Source: Marsupella aquatica (taxonomy: Eukaryota > Marchantiophyta). Taken from it: a DNA stretch of 64,000 nt. The stretch covers positions 21,576,001 through 21,640,000 of the forward strand of contig OZ316895.1 of the NCBI GenBank assembly GCA_973895155.1, in the 5' to 3' direction. Numbering within the stretch: the stretch's first letter is position 1; the number at the start of each line of letters is the position of its first letter. Below the pieces are notes generated by a model. That model saw only the letters and a list, made by a program, of their open reading frames with translations, searched no databases and was not told the DNA's origin. A program made the position numbers and the translations under genes. This document shows, piece by piece, positions 24,483-34,563 of this stretch.

Positions 24483-26774
24483 GCGGACCATTGGCCGAAG
24501 AAATGGCCAAAGAAACGGTTTTCTCAATCCTTTTTTCCAGTCTTGGCTGATACCTAGCCAAAACATGTGTTCATGGCCTCATTCAAGAGAAACACCATTT
24601 TCTGGAGTATCTGGAGTATTTTGCCTCATATAGAGTTTTAGAGTCTGTAGTGTCTAGAATTTAATTTCCTTCTCAAAACTGCTGGCATATTTTTCCAGCC
24701 CAGCATATGTAATATCACATTTTTGCACTGGGTGCCAGTTGTTTTATTTAATTCTTTTGGTGCAAACTTAATTATCATTATGGTAGTAGAGTCCCCGTGG
24801 ACACCAGTCAACTCATAGTTCCCTCTCCATGGTTGAAACTTGGAACAGCAACAGTCTAATTTACTCCTACACTTGAGGGTTTGGAAGGATTGGGACTCTA
24901 GAGTGCAATCCATAAAAGTAAGGAGACCACATTCTACTGTGACTTTTCCAACTCCTGAATGTGACTACTCAACCTTAGCCTTGGGAAAAGAGAAAAGAGA
25001 AAAGGCGATCTTCATGCAGTTGGAAATTGGAACAACATGCATTGTTTTCTCAGGAAAAAGATGGAAAGATCAAGTTTACCTAGATACCAAGTCTGGAGAA
25101 CCTATAGTCAATGCATGCCAAATCACGAGAACACTCTTCCTCCATTGGCAAGGGCTGAAAGGAACCTCTCGATTTCCTGTGCCACTTGCAAAGTTTTCTT
25201 TATGATGAAGTATAGAAATCACAATAAAAGATTGCATAGAGTAGTGTACTGCATGCATGCATACATGAGGAACACATCCTTGAATCACACATGATTGATA
25301 TTCTGAATCACATCGGCCACGCAGTAGAATGTCAGTACTACTCTATTCTAGGGTTTCTTTTGTCCAAGGTATCATGTATGAGTGGGATTAAGCATTCAGG
25401 CATTAGGGTTTAATCTTGCTGTATTTTGACATCAACTACAGTAGTTGAAAATTGGGTATGGATATCTCTAATGTAGAAAAGGAAAGTTTTGCTCAAAAGA
25501 AGAAGTCAGGAGCACAACTCTCTGACAGTGTGGAAATCCATGCAAGGATCAATTATCCTTTATGTGGGAAAAGACATATTTGTTTTCTTGTTTGAGAAAG
25601 GAGGCCAAGTTAAGTGTTATTCATTTACATGATATCTGTAAGGCACCCTTATAATCCTTTGCATAATTGTCTGCCTATAAGGGTGCCAAGGAGCACGCCA
25701 ATGAGTAACATTAATGTTTTGTTTTTGCCATTTTAAAGAGCAAAGTTTCACTTAAATTTCACATGGAAACTGCTTTGGATACCCAATGAAACAGAAAAGG
25801 GGGATGTTCCCCTCCAATTTGCCAAATTCTTATCTAATTAAGAGGGCTAATTGCCAATTCTATTGATGCTCCTGAAATTTACACTTAAATCTAGGGAAAT
25901 CAAAAGAGTAGTACGCATGGTTTCAATTTGCAAATGATATTTTTGAGTGCTTTAAGGTTGAAAATGGTTCCCGTCAAAGGAAATAATCACCTCTCATACT
26001 CATTTCCCAACATGACAAAAGGATGCCTTCATGGAAACTCAGTTCACTCGCTTTGCCATCCAGGTGCGGGTGAACGTGGCCGGTGCAGCCCATAAAGAAA
26101 TTGCCACTCACATTGATTTTGCAAAATGAGAAAAGAATGGCTGGGGTATTCCTCAAGGAGGCACCACTCTCAATTTTGACTACATATTTTGTGAACGGAT
26201 TTTGTCACATAATTTAGCATGCTCAAGCCTGAGCTATCCGGCATAGATCTTTAGCAGTGGGTACTAGTGTTTGCTTGGATAAAAGGCTTGCGTCATTAGA
26301 GGATGTCCATGTCCAGCTTAGTTACAACATTGGACTTGGATCACTAGATTATCACTTTTTTATTTTTTAGTTATTCTTCTTTCTATGCATTTCTGGTCTT
26401 CCCCACTTTGCCATCGTCCATCACTGTTAGTCCACTCTGGACCTATTTAGAGTTTCTCCTTGTAATTTGCTTGTCCCTTTCCTGTAAATGATTTATTTTT
26501 TCCCCTAAAGAAAGGTCAAGCAGTGTAGAATGGAAACTCTAACTTCTGGACCACAAAGATCAGTTCAGAGATATGTACACAGCATTTTTTAGTATAAATT
26601 ATGATTGTTGGCTTAATTGAATTACTGTGGCAAAACCAATTCACCCGATTTTATCTCACTGACAAAAGTATTTGTCATTATGGGCACAAACTATCAGGTC
26701 TGTTGTCTTTGAGTAGCCAGTTGTCCACCTAGCCACGGATCCCATGAGTCAACTCATTCTTTTCCTCTAGAGAT

Positions 26775-26983
26775 CTAACGGACAAATTAATCCAGAAAAA
26801 TTAGATGAGAAAATTCTTTTAGCATCCTCGCAAGAGGGGACATTCATCACCCTGGCGAAAAACAAAATTACCTTATAATTCTAACGGACAAATTAATCTT
26901 AGAAAAATTAGATGAGAAAATTCTTAGCATCCTCGCAAGAGGGGACAATCTGCACCCTGGCGGAAAACAAAATTACCTTGTAA
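26775..26983. repeat. Tandem direct repeat, two units of 106 bp
   Basis: Unit one begins at 26775 and unit two at 26881. Both start ctaacggacaaattaatc and contain aaaaattagatgagaaaatt and gcatcctcgcaagaggggac. The unit includes the self-complementary piece cctcgcaagagg. No open frame is shared. Confidence 0.88.
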
Positions 26984-26999
26984 ATTACGGTGATACACA

Positions 27000-27260
27000 T
27001 CAGACTAGAGCAGTAAGTTCTCGGCGATATCGCCCCGGTGACAAGGCCGGACTGTGTTTCCCGGCGTCGTCTGCAAAGAGGACGGGGGGCAGGGCCAGCA
27101 ATCCCGGCGATGATTCCCGCGGCGTCTGGACGGCGCACGAGACGTCTCGGTGGGTGCTCCAAAGGGCGGACGTCGTGCACGGCGCTGCCAGCGCGTTGCC
27201 TTTGCAATCACCGTTCGACGGCTCAGGGTTCAAGCGACAAGGGCTCACCGGAGCAAAGGC
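27000..27260. other. GC-rich block inside AT-rich DNA
   Basis: About 260 bp rich in C and G, with many CpG dinucleotides (for example around 27090-27150), abruptly bounded by AT-rich repeats on both sides. Several frames stay open on both strands (the longest on the plus strand is 27038-27301), which is expected from composition alone. No protein family is recognised. Confidence 0.6.
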
Positions 27261-27280
27261 CGGGGCGACAATTTTGTTTG

Positions 27281-27366
27281 GAGCGTCAGAAAATAATATG
27301 AGGTCACTTTGGAGCGTCAGAAAATAATATAAGGTTACTTTGAAGCGTCAGAAAATAATATAAGGT
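27281..27366. repeat. Triplicated ~31-bp motif
   Basis: Three head-to-tail copies of gagcgtcagaaaataatat followed by (a/g)aggt lie at the right edge of the GC-rich block. The third copy runs into different sequence. Confidence 0.88.
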
Positions 27367-27402
27367 CGAGGAAGGAACGAAGGGGGGTGACTGGGTTTTG
27401 TG

Positions 27403-27582
27403 GGTTCCGCGCTATCCTAAACTTCGTGAAGTACGCCCAATGTCGCCTTGACCCTCTCTCCAGATATTAGGTACAGAGGAAGTACGGCGACACGGTGGAG
27501 TGAAAGAAACTGAAGATAGGAAAAGACTGTACTCTGTAGGCTGTAGAGATAAGAAGGGGGGGAATCTCATTTTCTAAACAAA
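27403..27582. repeat. Dispersed repeat family 1, copy 1
   Basis: Shared with 36808-36972 in the same orientation: both contain cttcgtgaagtacgccca, ctccagatatta and acagaggaagtac in the same order, then a diverged tail ending cattgtctaaac or cattttctaaac. Probably a non-autonomous transposon or a fragment of one. Confidence 0.75.
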
Positions 27583-28078
27583 AAAAGTTTGTCAGGTGCG
27601 TTTAGGGCCTTGCATTGCCTATGTACTTTTCCCCGCTAATGAAAGGGCTTTATTCATTCTAAAAAACCAATAGAATCAGTCAATCAGAAAACAGAAGGCA
27701 ACAAAAATGACCGACTAAAGGGCAGTGGAATAGTCAGGATACTGACCATTTTTGTTTTATCCTTTTTTAGAGACTAAGATTACTCCCCGATTCTGATCAT
27801 TATTATTTTATCTTTTTTGGATTCTAAGATCACGGTTGTCCTGATACTTATCATTTTTATTTATCTTTTCTGGGTACCAACATACCTGATCATTTAAAAA
27901 TATCTTTGACGGATTCCCACACTGGTCCGATACTGATCATTTAAAAAATAAAAAATTGGATACTAATATTATTATATGAGTCGGCACTGATCATTCTTAT
28001 CTTGTATTTTCTGGATATTAGTCAGCCCCGATAGGGATAGTTGTAACACTCATTTGCTATTTTTTATACTAGATCCCA

Positions 28079-28350
28079 TCAATAGAGGAGAGAACAATAA
28101 AATTGTCACCAAAATATATTTCTTATTCATATTCCTTGAATATTAATGAACTGATAAAAAAATTATCATCATTTTAATAATAATATATAATATATCATAC
28201 TTTTTTTTATGTATATTCCTTGTCATATGTTATAGTGACCATGAAGCCCATTTTTTAATGTAAATAAAAATTATGACAAAAAACATATATGTTTATTGAC
28301 ATAAATCATAATCATGATTTTTCTCATCCACATGATGATCCATGGAGTAC
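28079..28350. repeat. Dispersed repeat family 2, copy 1
   Basis: Collinear in the same orientation with 62262-62514. Both contain gtcaccaaaatatatt, cttattcatatt or attattcatatt, a purine-rich ..atgaagcccatttttt.. segment, and end near ccatggagt(t)acc. The repeat is AT-rich, about 260 bp, with no coding capacity, so a MITE-like element is likely. Confidence 0.75.
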
Positions 28351-28499
28351 CCTGGGAGGATGGTCTTTGAGCAGGGTTTCTGCAGGTTGCTTTGTCTTAG
28401 TATATTTTACACCTTGACAAGCTGGTTGCTTTGGGGGATGTCCATATTCTGGTATTGTGTTTTGTTTGTCATCCCTCCTATCTTCTTCGGACGGTCCTT

Positions 28500-28865
28500 C
28501 CCACTGCAATGTTTTTGTCCAACAGGTCCAAGCGGGTGTCTATTGCACTTCAGCAGGCACATGCCTTCACTATTCTCTTTAGGGGAGAGGCTCTTGTATT
28601 TTGGGCATCTAGCCGGATTCCATTGCTTGACCCTCCTAAGCAGTTTATGCCTCAGCGTTATTGGCAGGCTCTTCAGTTTACATCAGTTTACAGATAGCTA
28701 GGGTTTAGATTTGTGTGTTTGTGTGTTTTCTTGTGCCGGGCTCCTTCCCTAGTCTCTTGGCTTGTTGGCTTTCTTCTTGTTCTCCCTTGATTGTGTTTTT
28801 GGCCCTTGGGATCATGTGGCCCCGTTGGAGGCCTTCTGCTTTTTGGCAGTCTGAAATAAATACCT
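28500..28865 (+). repeat. Dispersed repeat family 3, copy 1 (possible retroelement 3' end)
   Basis: Collinear with 47240-47580: shared pieces include attccattgct..accctcctat/agcagtt, ggctcttcagtttgc/aca, and a T/G-rich tail with gggatcatgt and ttttggcag or ttttgcag. A short open frame (to 28697) ends just before the tail, and the copy ends near aaataaatacc. The open frame followed by a T/G-rich tail suggests the 3' end of a retrotransposon, but no reverse transcriptase motif is present. Confidence 0.55.
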
Positions 28866-29216
28866 CATCACATGTGCTATTTAGCTAAACATTTCAACTC
28901 AATGCCCCTGTCCCTCACCATTTTGCTGAGTGGACAGAAGGGCTTTATTCATTCTAAAAAACAGAAGGCAACAAAAATGACCGGCTAAACTACTAAAGGG
29001 CACTGTGGACTAAAGGGCAGATCAGGTCTGGAACAGGATGAAGGATTTTTGTAATAATGGTGTTCATCTAGAGCCCTCACAGGCTCACAAGCTCAGAAAT
29101 CATTGAGTGGAGAGTTAAAGGTTTGCACCAAAACTGACTTGCTCTGGCCAGAAAAGTTTAGGACGGCATGGAAAAGACAACTGCTGTGAGTTTCTTTTTT
29201 CCAATTCATGAATAAT

Positions 29217-29235
29217 AGGGCGTCTCAGACCTAGG
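29217..29235 (+). repeat. Left terminal inverted repeat
   Basis: AGGGCGTCTCAGACCTAGG, preceded by AAT at 29214-29216. It is the exact reverse complement of 34564-34582. Confidence 0.93.
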
Positions 29236-29754
29236 GGCCGTGACCCAAGTTACGGGAAAGCAGTTTTGGCTTTAACTCCAGTTACGACCATGTCTAATGG
29301 GTTCGGACCAAAGAGGGGGGCCTGGGTTTGATCCGTCTCGTGAGGCCCATGTTACGGGAATTGGCCCGCTCAAACCTGGACGAATTTTGCCAAAACGTCC
29401 GCAACGGCGAGGCAGAAAAAGCGTCCACGATAGCTCGCGAGGAATTCCCGGCATTTGAACTCGAAATCCTCCTAAAATTTAGTGTCGTTTTTGCAATCAA
29501 CATCAATGCAGATTTGCGAGGTCCTTCGAATGGCGCCCAGGAAATTCAAACATGGACAGGAGGCTCTGTTGGAAGATTTGATAAGAGGATGGGGCAGATT
29601 GGGTATCCCATTGCTCATTCTACCAGAAAATCTTAAACTTCAATTGCAATCTGGAGAGTCAACACCCAGAGTCGATACTTGCACTGTCGAAGTCGCTGCT
29701 CTCTCCGGAATCGATTATGTCATTGTCGGTGTAGCTACAACGAACGTCACAGAC

Positions 29755-31125
29755 ATGGCTCCCAGGAACGTTGTAGGTGCTGCTGGCACAAGTGGTGTTG
29801 GAGGTGGAGAGAAGTTCAGGCTGAAACATTCTGACTATGGATTGATTGTTGATTGGCTGGAGAACCCGGACAACTTCAACCTCATCCATGGTGGTGGAAA
29901 GACAAAAATCCAGGGGCGTCCGATGAGCAGGGCTACGATTTTTAAACAAATGCTTGTTGTCTTGCAGGCACATAACTTCCCGAGGAACATTAGCGGGCCT
30001 AATCTGAACAAACGATTTGCAAGGTATGTTGCTAAGTACAAGGAAGCTCGTGAATTGAAAATGTCAAGCGGAGGTGGTCTAACAGAGGAAGATTTTGTGG
30101 CTGGCCTGACTCTGGAGGACAAGCTCGAGAGGATGTGTCCTCATTTCGAGAGGATGCATGCTCTCTTTGGAAGCCGGCCCAATGTGGCACCTCGAGGTAC
30201 TGGAGATTTCGGGATAGACGAGGATGAATTCACTAGTCATGATCCACATGAAGATGTATCCAACCTGCCTGATGCTGCGCCTGTTCCTCACTCGCCTACC
30301 ATCATCCTCACAGGTACTATTTCTACAGAAGTTTTGCTGCTTCTTCTTGAATGAATGGATTTCATTTGATAGACTGAATTTGCCTGATTTTATGTTTGTT
30401 CTGAATTGAATGTAGAGGGACCGGCAGGTGTTGATGATGGACTGGAATTCAATTCTCCTGAATTCTGGGAGGAGGACCTCATGGACATTGGCACAGGGCA
30501 TGTCCCCCATGATTCAGCTTCTAATTTCCCTGGTAGTGCTAACAGTCCACAGACCCCTGGGACTGGGCGAAATTCTCCCAACTTTGGTCCACCCAGGGAC
30601 AGTGTTAGTGGTTCTTTTGGAGGTATGCCAGCACACACGGGAACACCACCTGTCACACCTGTGGGGACTAGAGCAACTCCCAGACAACCAAATGTGGGAT
30701 TGGCTAACAAGGAGAACCAACCACCTAAGAAGACACCACCAAAGAAAGTTGACGACAAGCAGCCTGCACCTCCAAAGCCCAATGTTGCACAGATCTATGC
30801 TGAGAGGCTCTTACAGAAGGCTGACTACAAGAAGGAGCTCCTCCAAACCCGGGAGAAGTGGAATATGATTGAGCTAGATGAGAAGAAGCAAGCTCGACTT
30901 TACTCATCAGCAGAAGCAGCAAAACGAGATAGGTTAATGCGGAAGCATCAACTGCACATGGAGAACGAAAGTGCGTCTAATGCTGAGAAGAAGGCCTGCC
31001 TTGATCGCTACCACCAGTGGCAGATGGGAAGAGCAGAGAGAAGGTCTCAGATGTTGATTGAGTTGTCCCGAAGTAACAAGACTGATGAGCAGATTAAAGC
31101 TCTCATGGCTCTCGTTGAGGACTAG
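29755..31125 (+). CDS. SANT/trihelix-like DNA-binding protein of the transposon
   Basis: Second gene of the PIF/Harbinger element, whose product is thought to bind the element ends and escort the transposase. Two exons: up to 30313 and 30416-31125, with a 102-bp intron (the split Glu codon joins ILT-E-GPAG). From the ATG at 29755 the product is 422 aa; an in-frame ATG at 29482 would give 513 aa. The fold region begins about residue 20 (FRLKHSDYGLIVDWLENP) and continues through KRFARYVAKYKEAREL and a helix ..KLERMCPHFERMHALFG... A Pro/Gly/Asn-rich linker follows. The C-terminus is a charged helical region (..YAERLLQKADYKKELLQ.. to ..ALVED). The frame is open throughout. I assign the DNA-binding fold by pattern and position next to a DDE transposase, not by an exact domain match. 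Confidence 0.8.
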
Positions 31126-31517
31126 TGTACTTGGATGTACTAGGGATATCTGTGCTTAGGCATGTAGAAGTATACCTCCAAGGATGAATCAACTTGTTTA
31201 GAACTTATGAAGCGACATTCAGAGGTTTGTTGTAGCACAGGTCAATGCAGCTTAGTGCAGGCACAGCTGACAGTGTTTAAATTATAAAACACGTTCTACA
31301 CTAAAGAAAATCTGTTTGAGTGTTTCTTGTCATTCTTCTCCAAACATAACATGCTCAAGCAAAATTTTCTTGAATGTCTTAAACCGAACACTTTACTAAA
31401 ATTTTGACATGTAACAATTAAGAATTTGCATGCATCACAAGCAGGAGTATGAAAAACAATTCCACTTTCATTACACACTAACTTCAAATGTTATAATTCA
31501 TGACCCACTCTAAAATC

Positions 31518-32801
31518 CTATGTTGCAACAGGCCACAGACATCCCCCTGGCTGCCTGTGAAATGCTAAGGCAGTTGCCATGACAGCCTGCAAGCGAGAAC
31601 TGGGATTTGCAACTGGACGTCTACGATTTGGCCTCTGTTGTTCAGGACCTTCCTCCTCCAAAGGCTCGGACCCTTCAAGGATTATTTCTTCATCCTCCTC
31701 ACTCCAGAGATCATTCCTGCTAAGCACATAGTTGTGCAATCGTGCACAAATTCCTATCCACCTAACCATCCACAAGTGTTCCTTGGTGGTTTTCAATTGA
31801 ATTCTAATTTCTTTCAGAGAGAACCAACGACTTTTTAAAACACCTATGCAATGCTCATTTGTAACTCTAGCTTTTGCCACACAGAAGTTGAAGTCCTCCT
31901 TGTCCACGGACGTATCGTATTTCTTGAAGGCTGCAACAAAATACTCAGACGCCTGATATCCAGAATCACCCAACAAGTATTGCCCCTCCTCAAACAAGTC
32001 CTGACCATTCTCGCTGCATCTTCTCCACAACTTGCTCCGTTTCAAGCAAGTGAGATCAGACACTGATCCAGGCATTCCTGCTCACCAACAACACCAAGTG
32101 AGTAGAGTGACAAAGCTTGGCCACTTAACTAAATAGCAAATTTTGACTATATATGCTGCTAGTGATAAGAAAGGGGTAGTGTCCATACCAGTATAGAGGT
32201 ACAAGATCTTGCGCCTTTCATCACAAACTACTTGAGCATTGATCGAGTATCGACACTTTCTATCAAAGTAACACTCTCCTGAATCCTTTGGGCGTTGGGA
32301 GAGTGGGATAAGTGTGCCATCGATGAGGCCAACACACCCAGGAAACCCTTTCTCTGCAAATTCATCTGAAATCCGAGCTCGTTCCTGTTTGTCTGGCCAC
32401 TGCAAATGCACAACCAAAGCGTCCTCCAAAGCCTTGAAACATCGTACAGTGAAATTGCACAATGACCCATTACTGACACCCCAAGTGGGAATCATATGAT
32501 TCAAGCAGGCCCCATTTCCATCATGGCCAAGCCTGTCCAAGGTGACTGCCAACTGCAAGCAAACTGGAGCCTGCTCATAAGGAGAATCATTTATAAAAAC
32601 CGGATGGGATTCAATCATATTCACCAGCGTAAAGAAAGAGTCCTTGTCCATGCGCGTCATTTGCCTGAACAGCTTAGGTGGGAGGTTTTCAAAAAAATTC
32701 TCAGCAAAGTCCCTAGACTTAATAGTCATAGGCTTATCCACAAAATACCGAGTATTATCCATGACAAAATACAATTCCATGATTTCAGTAGGCTTTGGCA
32801 T
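31518..32801 (-). CDS. PIF/Harbinger DDE transposase (nuclease)
   Basis: This is the endonuclease that cuts and joins the element ends (DDE_Tnp_4 / ALP1-like family). Exons 32801-32189 and 32077-31518 join within YTG-MPGSVSD, the usual site of the second Asp, and encode 390 aa. The catalytic acids are D161 (GLIDGTLIPL), D212 (MPGSVSD) and E279 (NEHCIGVLKSRW), all present. The helix-rich N-terminal part contains the family pattern ..PPKLFRQMTRMDKDSFFTLV... Upstream, a second open frame starting at an ATG at 33025 (acidic, Ser-rich) ends up out of frame with this one at about 32800-32820. The genuine start may therefore be at 33025 with a one-base shift or a mis-seen splice. The 32801 start is the safe one. 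Confidence 0.9.
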
Positions 32802-33226
32802 AAAATCAAATGGTCACCTCCAACCTCAATGTCACAGGAGGTTTCATATTCCTGGTCTGATTTACTGACAGTATCTTGTGCATCACTAAACAGGTCCAAT
32901 GTTGAGGAGTTTGAGTCACTGCTGAACTCGACACTCTCACTACTTGAGCTGTCCATGAGAATGGACATGTACAGTTGCTCCTTCACTTCCCTCAACACCC
33001 TTTGTCTGTCTGAAACACGTGGCATGGTGAACCCTAGATTCGCAATAAACATGAAGTAGTGAGCAAAAAGATCAATGCAAGTGTACCCAATAATCCAGTC
33101 CAAAGAGACACCAACATGTCATAATATTTTGCTTTCAGGCATACAATTGTTGCAAATGAAGACATCACTTGTACTCAATAACGTAAATCTCTGCACCAAG
33201 GTAATGCTTCTAATTCACGAACATAA

Positions 33227-33919
33227 TTACTGGACGTCATCTAAGTTCAATTCTTCCTGCAGCCTTCTAAGAAGTTTTGCGATGGCTTTTCCAGACACAG
33301 TCGGCCTATCTATTGGGCTGATATCGGGAATTGAGGGCCTCAAAGTATTATCAACAGTAGGACTGGATTGCTGAGCATGTTTAGCATATTCACCTGGTGT
33401 GCGACTCCGACCTAAGTGCAAAGAGAGGGGCTTAGGCACTCGGGGTGAGCCCTCCACAAAGCTAATCCTCTTCACATGGATTTCATGATCAGAAATTTTG
33501 AAGATAACTTCAACCACAGGTGTGACTTGAGTCAATGACAGAACGTAGGCAATCTGCTCAGATTCTGAACAGCTTGGAAACTCACATGGAGAGCAATCCA
33601 AGACAGTCTCAGCTGCATCCCATATTTTAGCACGGATGGGCGGAACCCCTCCATAGACAGCATCAAAGAAAATAAGATGAAATCTGAATTTAGGTTTTCC
33701 AGACAACGAGGAATGCTGACAGTTGTGACCGAACTCTAATGACTTCCCACATAGACGTCCTGTTGGCATTAGTGCTGGACATGACATGTACATGAATTTT
33801 CGAGGATAAGGATTTTCAGCAACAAAGTTTGCAATGTAGGCTAGTGTAGGCACTTGAGCAATCGTATGTCCATTCACTCTGTAATCTTCAACTTGAGCTA
33901 ACGATGTGTACAACACCAT
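33227..33919 (-). CDS. RPA-like OB-fold protein carried by the transposon
   Basis: A minus-strand frame of 230 aa from the ATG at 33919. The same frame is open 5' of that ATG back to a likely splice acceptor (ttttgcag on the minus strand, + strand about 33943-33950), so an upstream exon may exist. It resembles the zinc-bearing third DNA-binding domain of replication protein A large subunit. C47, C57 and C67, with H65 or H69, sit in KFMYMSCPALMPTGRLCG and FGHNCQH. These are followed by an OB-fold-like strand FRFHLIFFDA, a strand-rich stretch (..IRAKIWDAAETVL..), and ..VVEVIFKISDHEIHVKRIS.. before a basic C-terminal helix (KAIAKLLRRLQEEL). In RPA the zinc ribbon is C-x4-C-x13-C-x2-C; here the spacing differs, so the assignment is by pattern. 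It probably binds single-stranded DNA. Its role in transposition is unknown. Confidence 0.55.
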   Translation of the reverse strand: MVLYTSLAQVEDYRVNGHTIAQVPTLAYIANFVAENPYPRKFMYMSCPALMPTGRLCGKSLEFGHNCQHSSLSGKPKFRFHLIFFDAVYGGVPPIRAKIWDAAETVLDCSPCEFPSCSESEQIAYVLSLTQVTPVVEVIFKISDHEIHVKRISFVEGSPRVPKPLSLHLGRSRTPGEYAKHAQQSSPTVDNTLRPSIPDISPIDRPTVSGKAIAKLLRRLQEELNLDDVQ

Positions 33920-34215
33920 TGCACTCAAAAATAAATCCTCTGCCCTGCAAAACTACGAAAATAATAATCACATGAATTTGTTCGTCTGATTCTCATATCA
34001 CAAACAGTGTAAACCGAAGGGCACCAGAATGATGGACGGTAACTCACTTAATTTTTCACCCTGCTTCAAGCTTCAAATGCAACCTCAAGCTCAATCCCCA
34101 GCTCAATCTCCTCAATCGTCTCTGCACTGACGCCCTCTTCAGTCCTATATGCCCATTCCAATCTCCCGGGTCAAACTGAGTGTGGGCGCAAAAGAACTTC
34201 AGCAACTCTGTTGCA

Positions 34216-34300
34216 GCGACGTCCACCTCTCCAACAAAGCGACGTCCACCTCTGTTGCAAACAGCTGCTGCGACGCCGACGTCCACCTCTCCAACAAAGC
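34216..34300. repeat. Direct repeats near the right end of the transposon
   Basis: gacgtccacctctccaacaaagc occurs at 34218-34240 and 34278-34300, with a shortened copy between them (34241-34253). The repeat makes a 5' exon for the RPA-like gene hard to judge. Confidence 0.8.
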
Positions 34301-34563
34301 TTTACCGGCAGTGACTTTCGACAATGCTCGAAGAAAACCAGCGCCGAATGAAAGCGAGATATGGTGGAGAGGGCCGGGTTCAAAATAGTAGTGTCGGGAG
34401 CGGTGTCCCGCAAAAACAGGGAAAGACTACTATTCCCTGTTGCGGGAACGGGCAACGGCCAATTTCCGCGGCCAAATGTTAACGACGATGTTTTAGGTGT
34501 ACCATTTGAGTTACGGGAATGTCTTTAACTGCAGGGTTAACGACGATCGTTAAGTCTGCTTTT

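Larger units (their letters stand above)
27641..29022. repeat. Direct repeats of ~87 bp flanking about 1.2 kb
   Basis: The sequence agggctttattcattctaaa ... cagaaggcaacaaaaatgac with its (actaaagggca) end lies at 27641-27728 and again at 28936-29022. Between them are diverged ~50-bp repeats with tgatcatt(t/a)tt and ttatctttt (27740-28020) and two dispersed repeats. The flanking copies could be ends of an element, or products of a local duplication followed by insertions. Confidence 0.65.
21110..29216. other. Gene-poor repeat-rich interval
   Basis: No gene is recognised here. The DNA is AT-rich with the repeats, foldbacks and tandem arrays listed separately, a TAAT run at about 22653-22671 (taattaattaattaattaa), and one GC-rich block near 27.0-27.26 kb. 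Open frames at 24638-25294 and 28342-28701 show no recognisable domain. Confidence 0.6.

Noticed and set aside
26775-26983. CRISPR-like direct repeats
   Set aside because: Only two contiguous 106-bp units without spacers, in a plant nuclear sequence.
27038-27301. Overlapping open frames on both strands in the GC-rich block
   Set aside because: Open on several frames at once because of base composition; no protein similarity recognised.
34056-34286. Possible 5' exon of the RPA-like gene
   Set aside because: The frame overlaps local direct repeats and I could not fix a convincing splice junction, so it was left out of the CDS.
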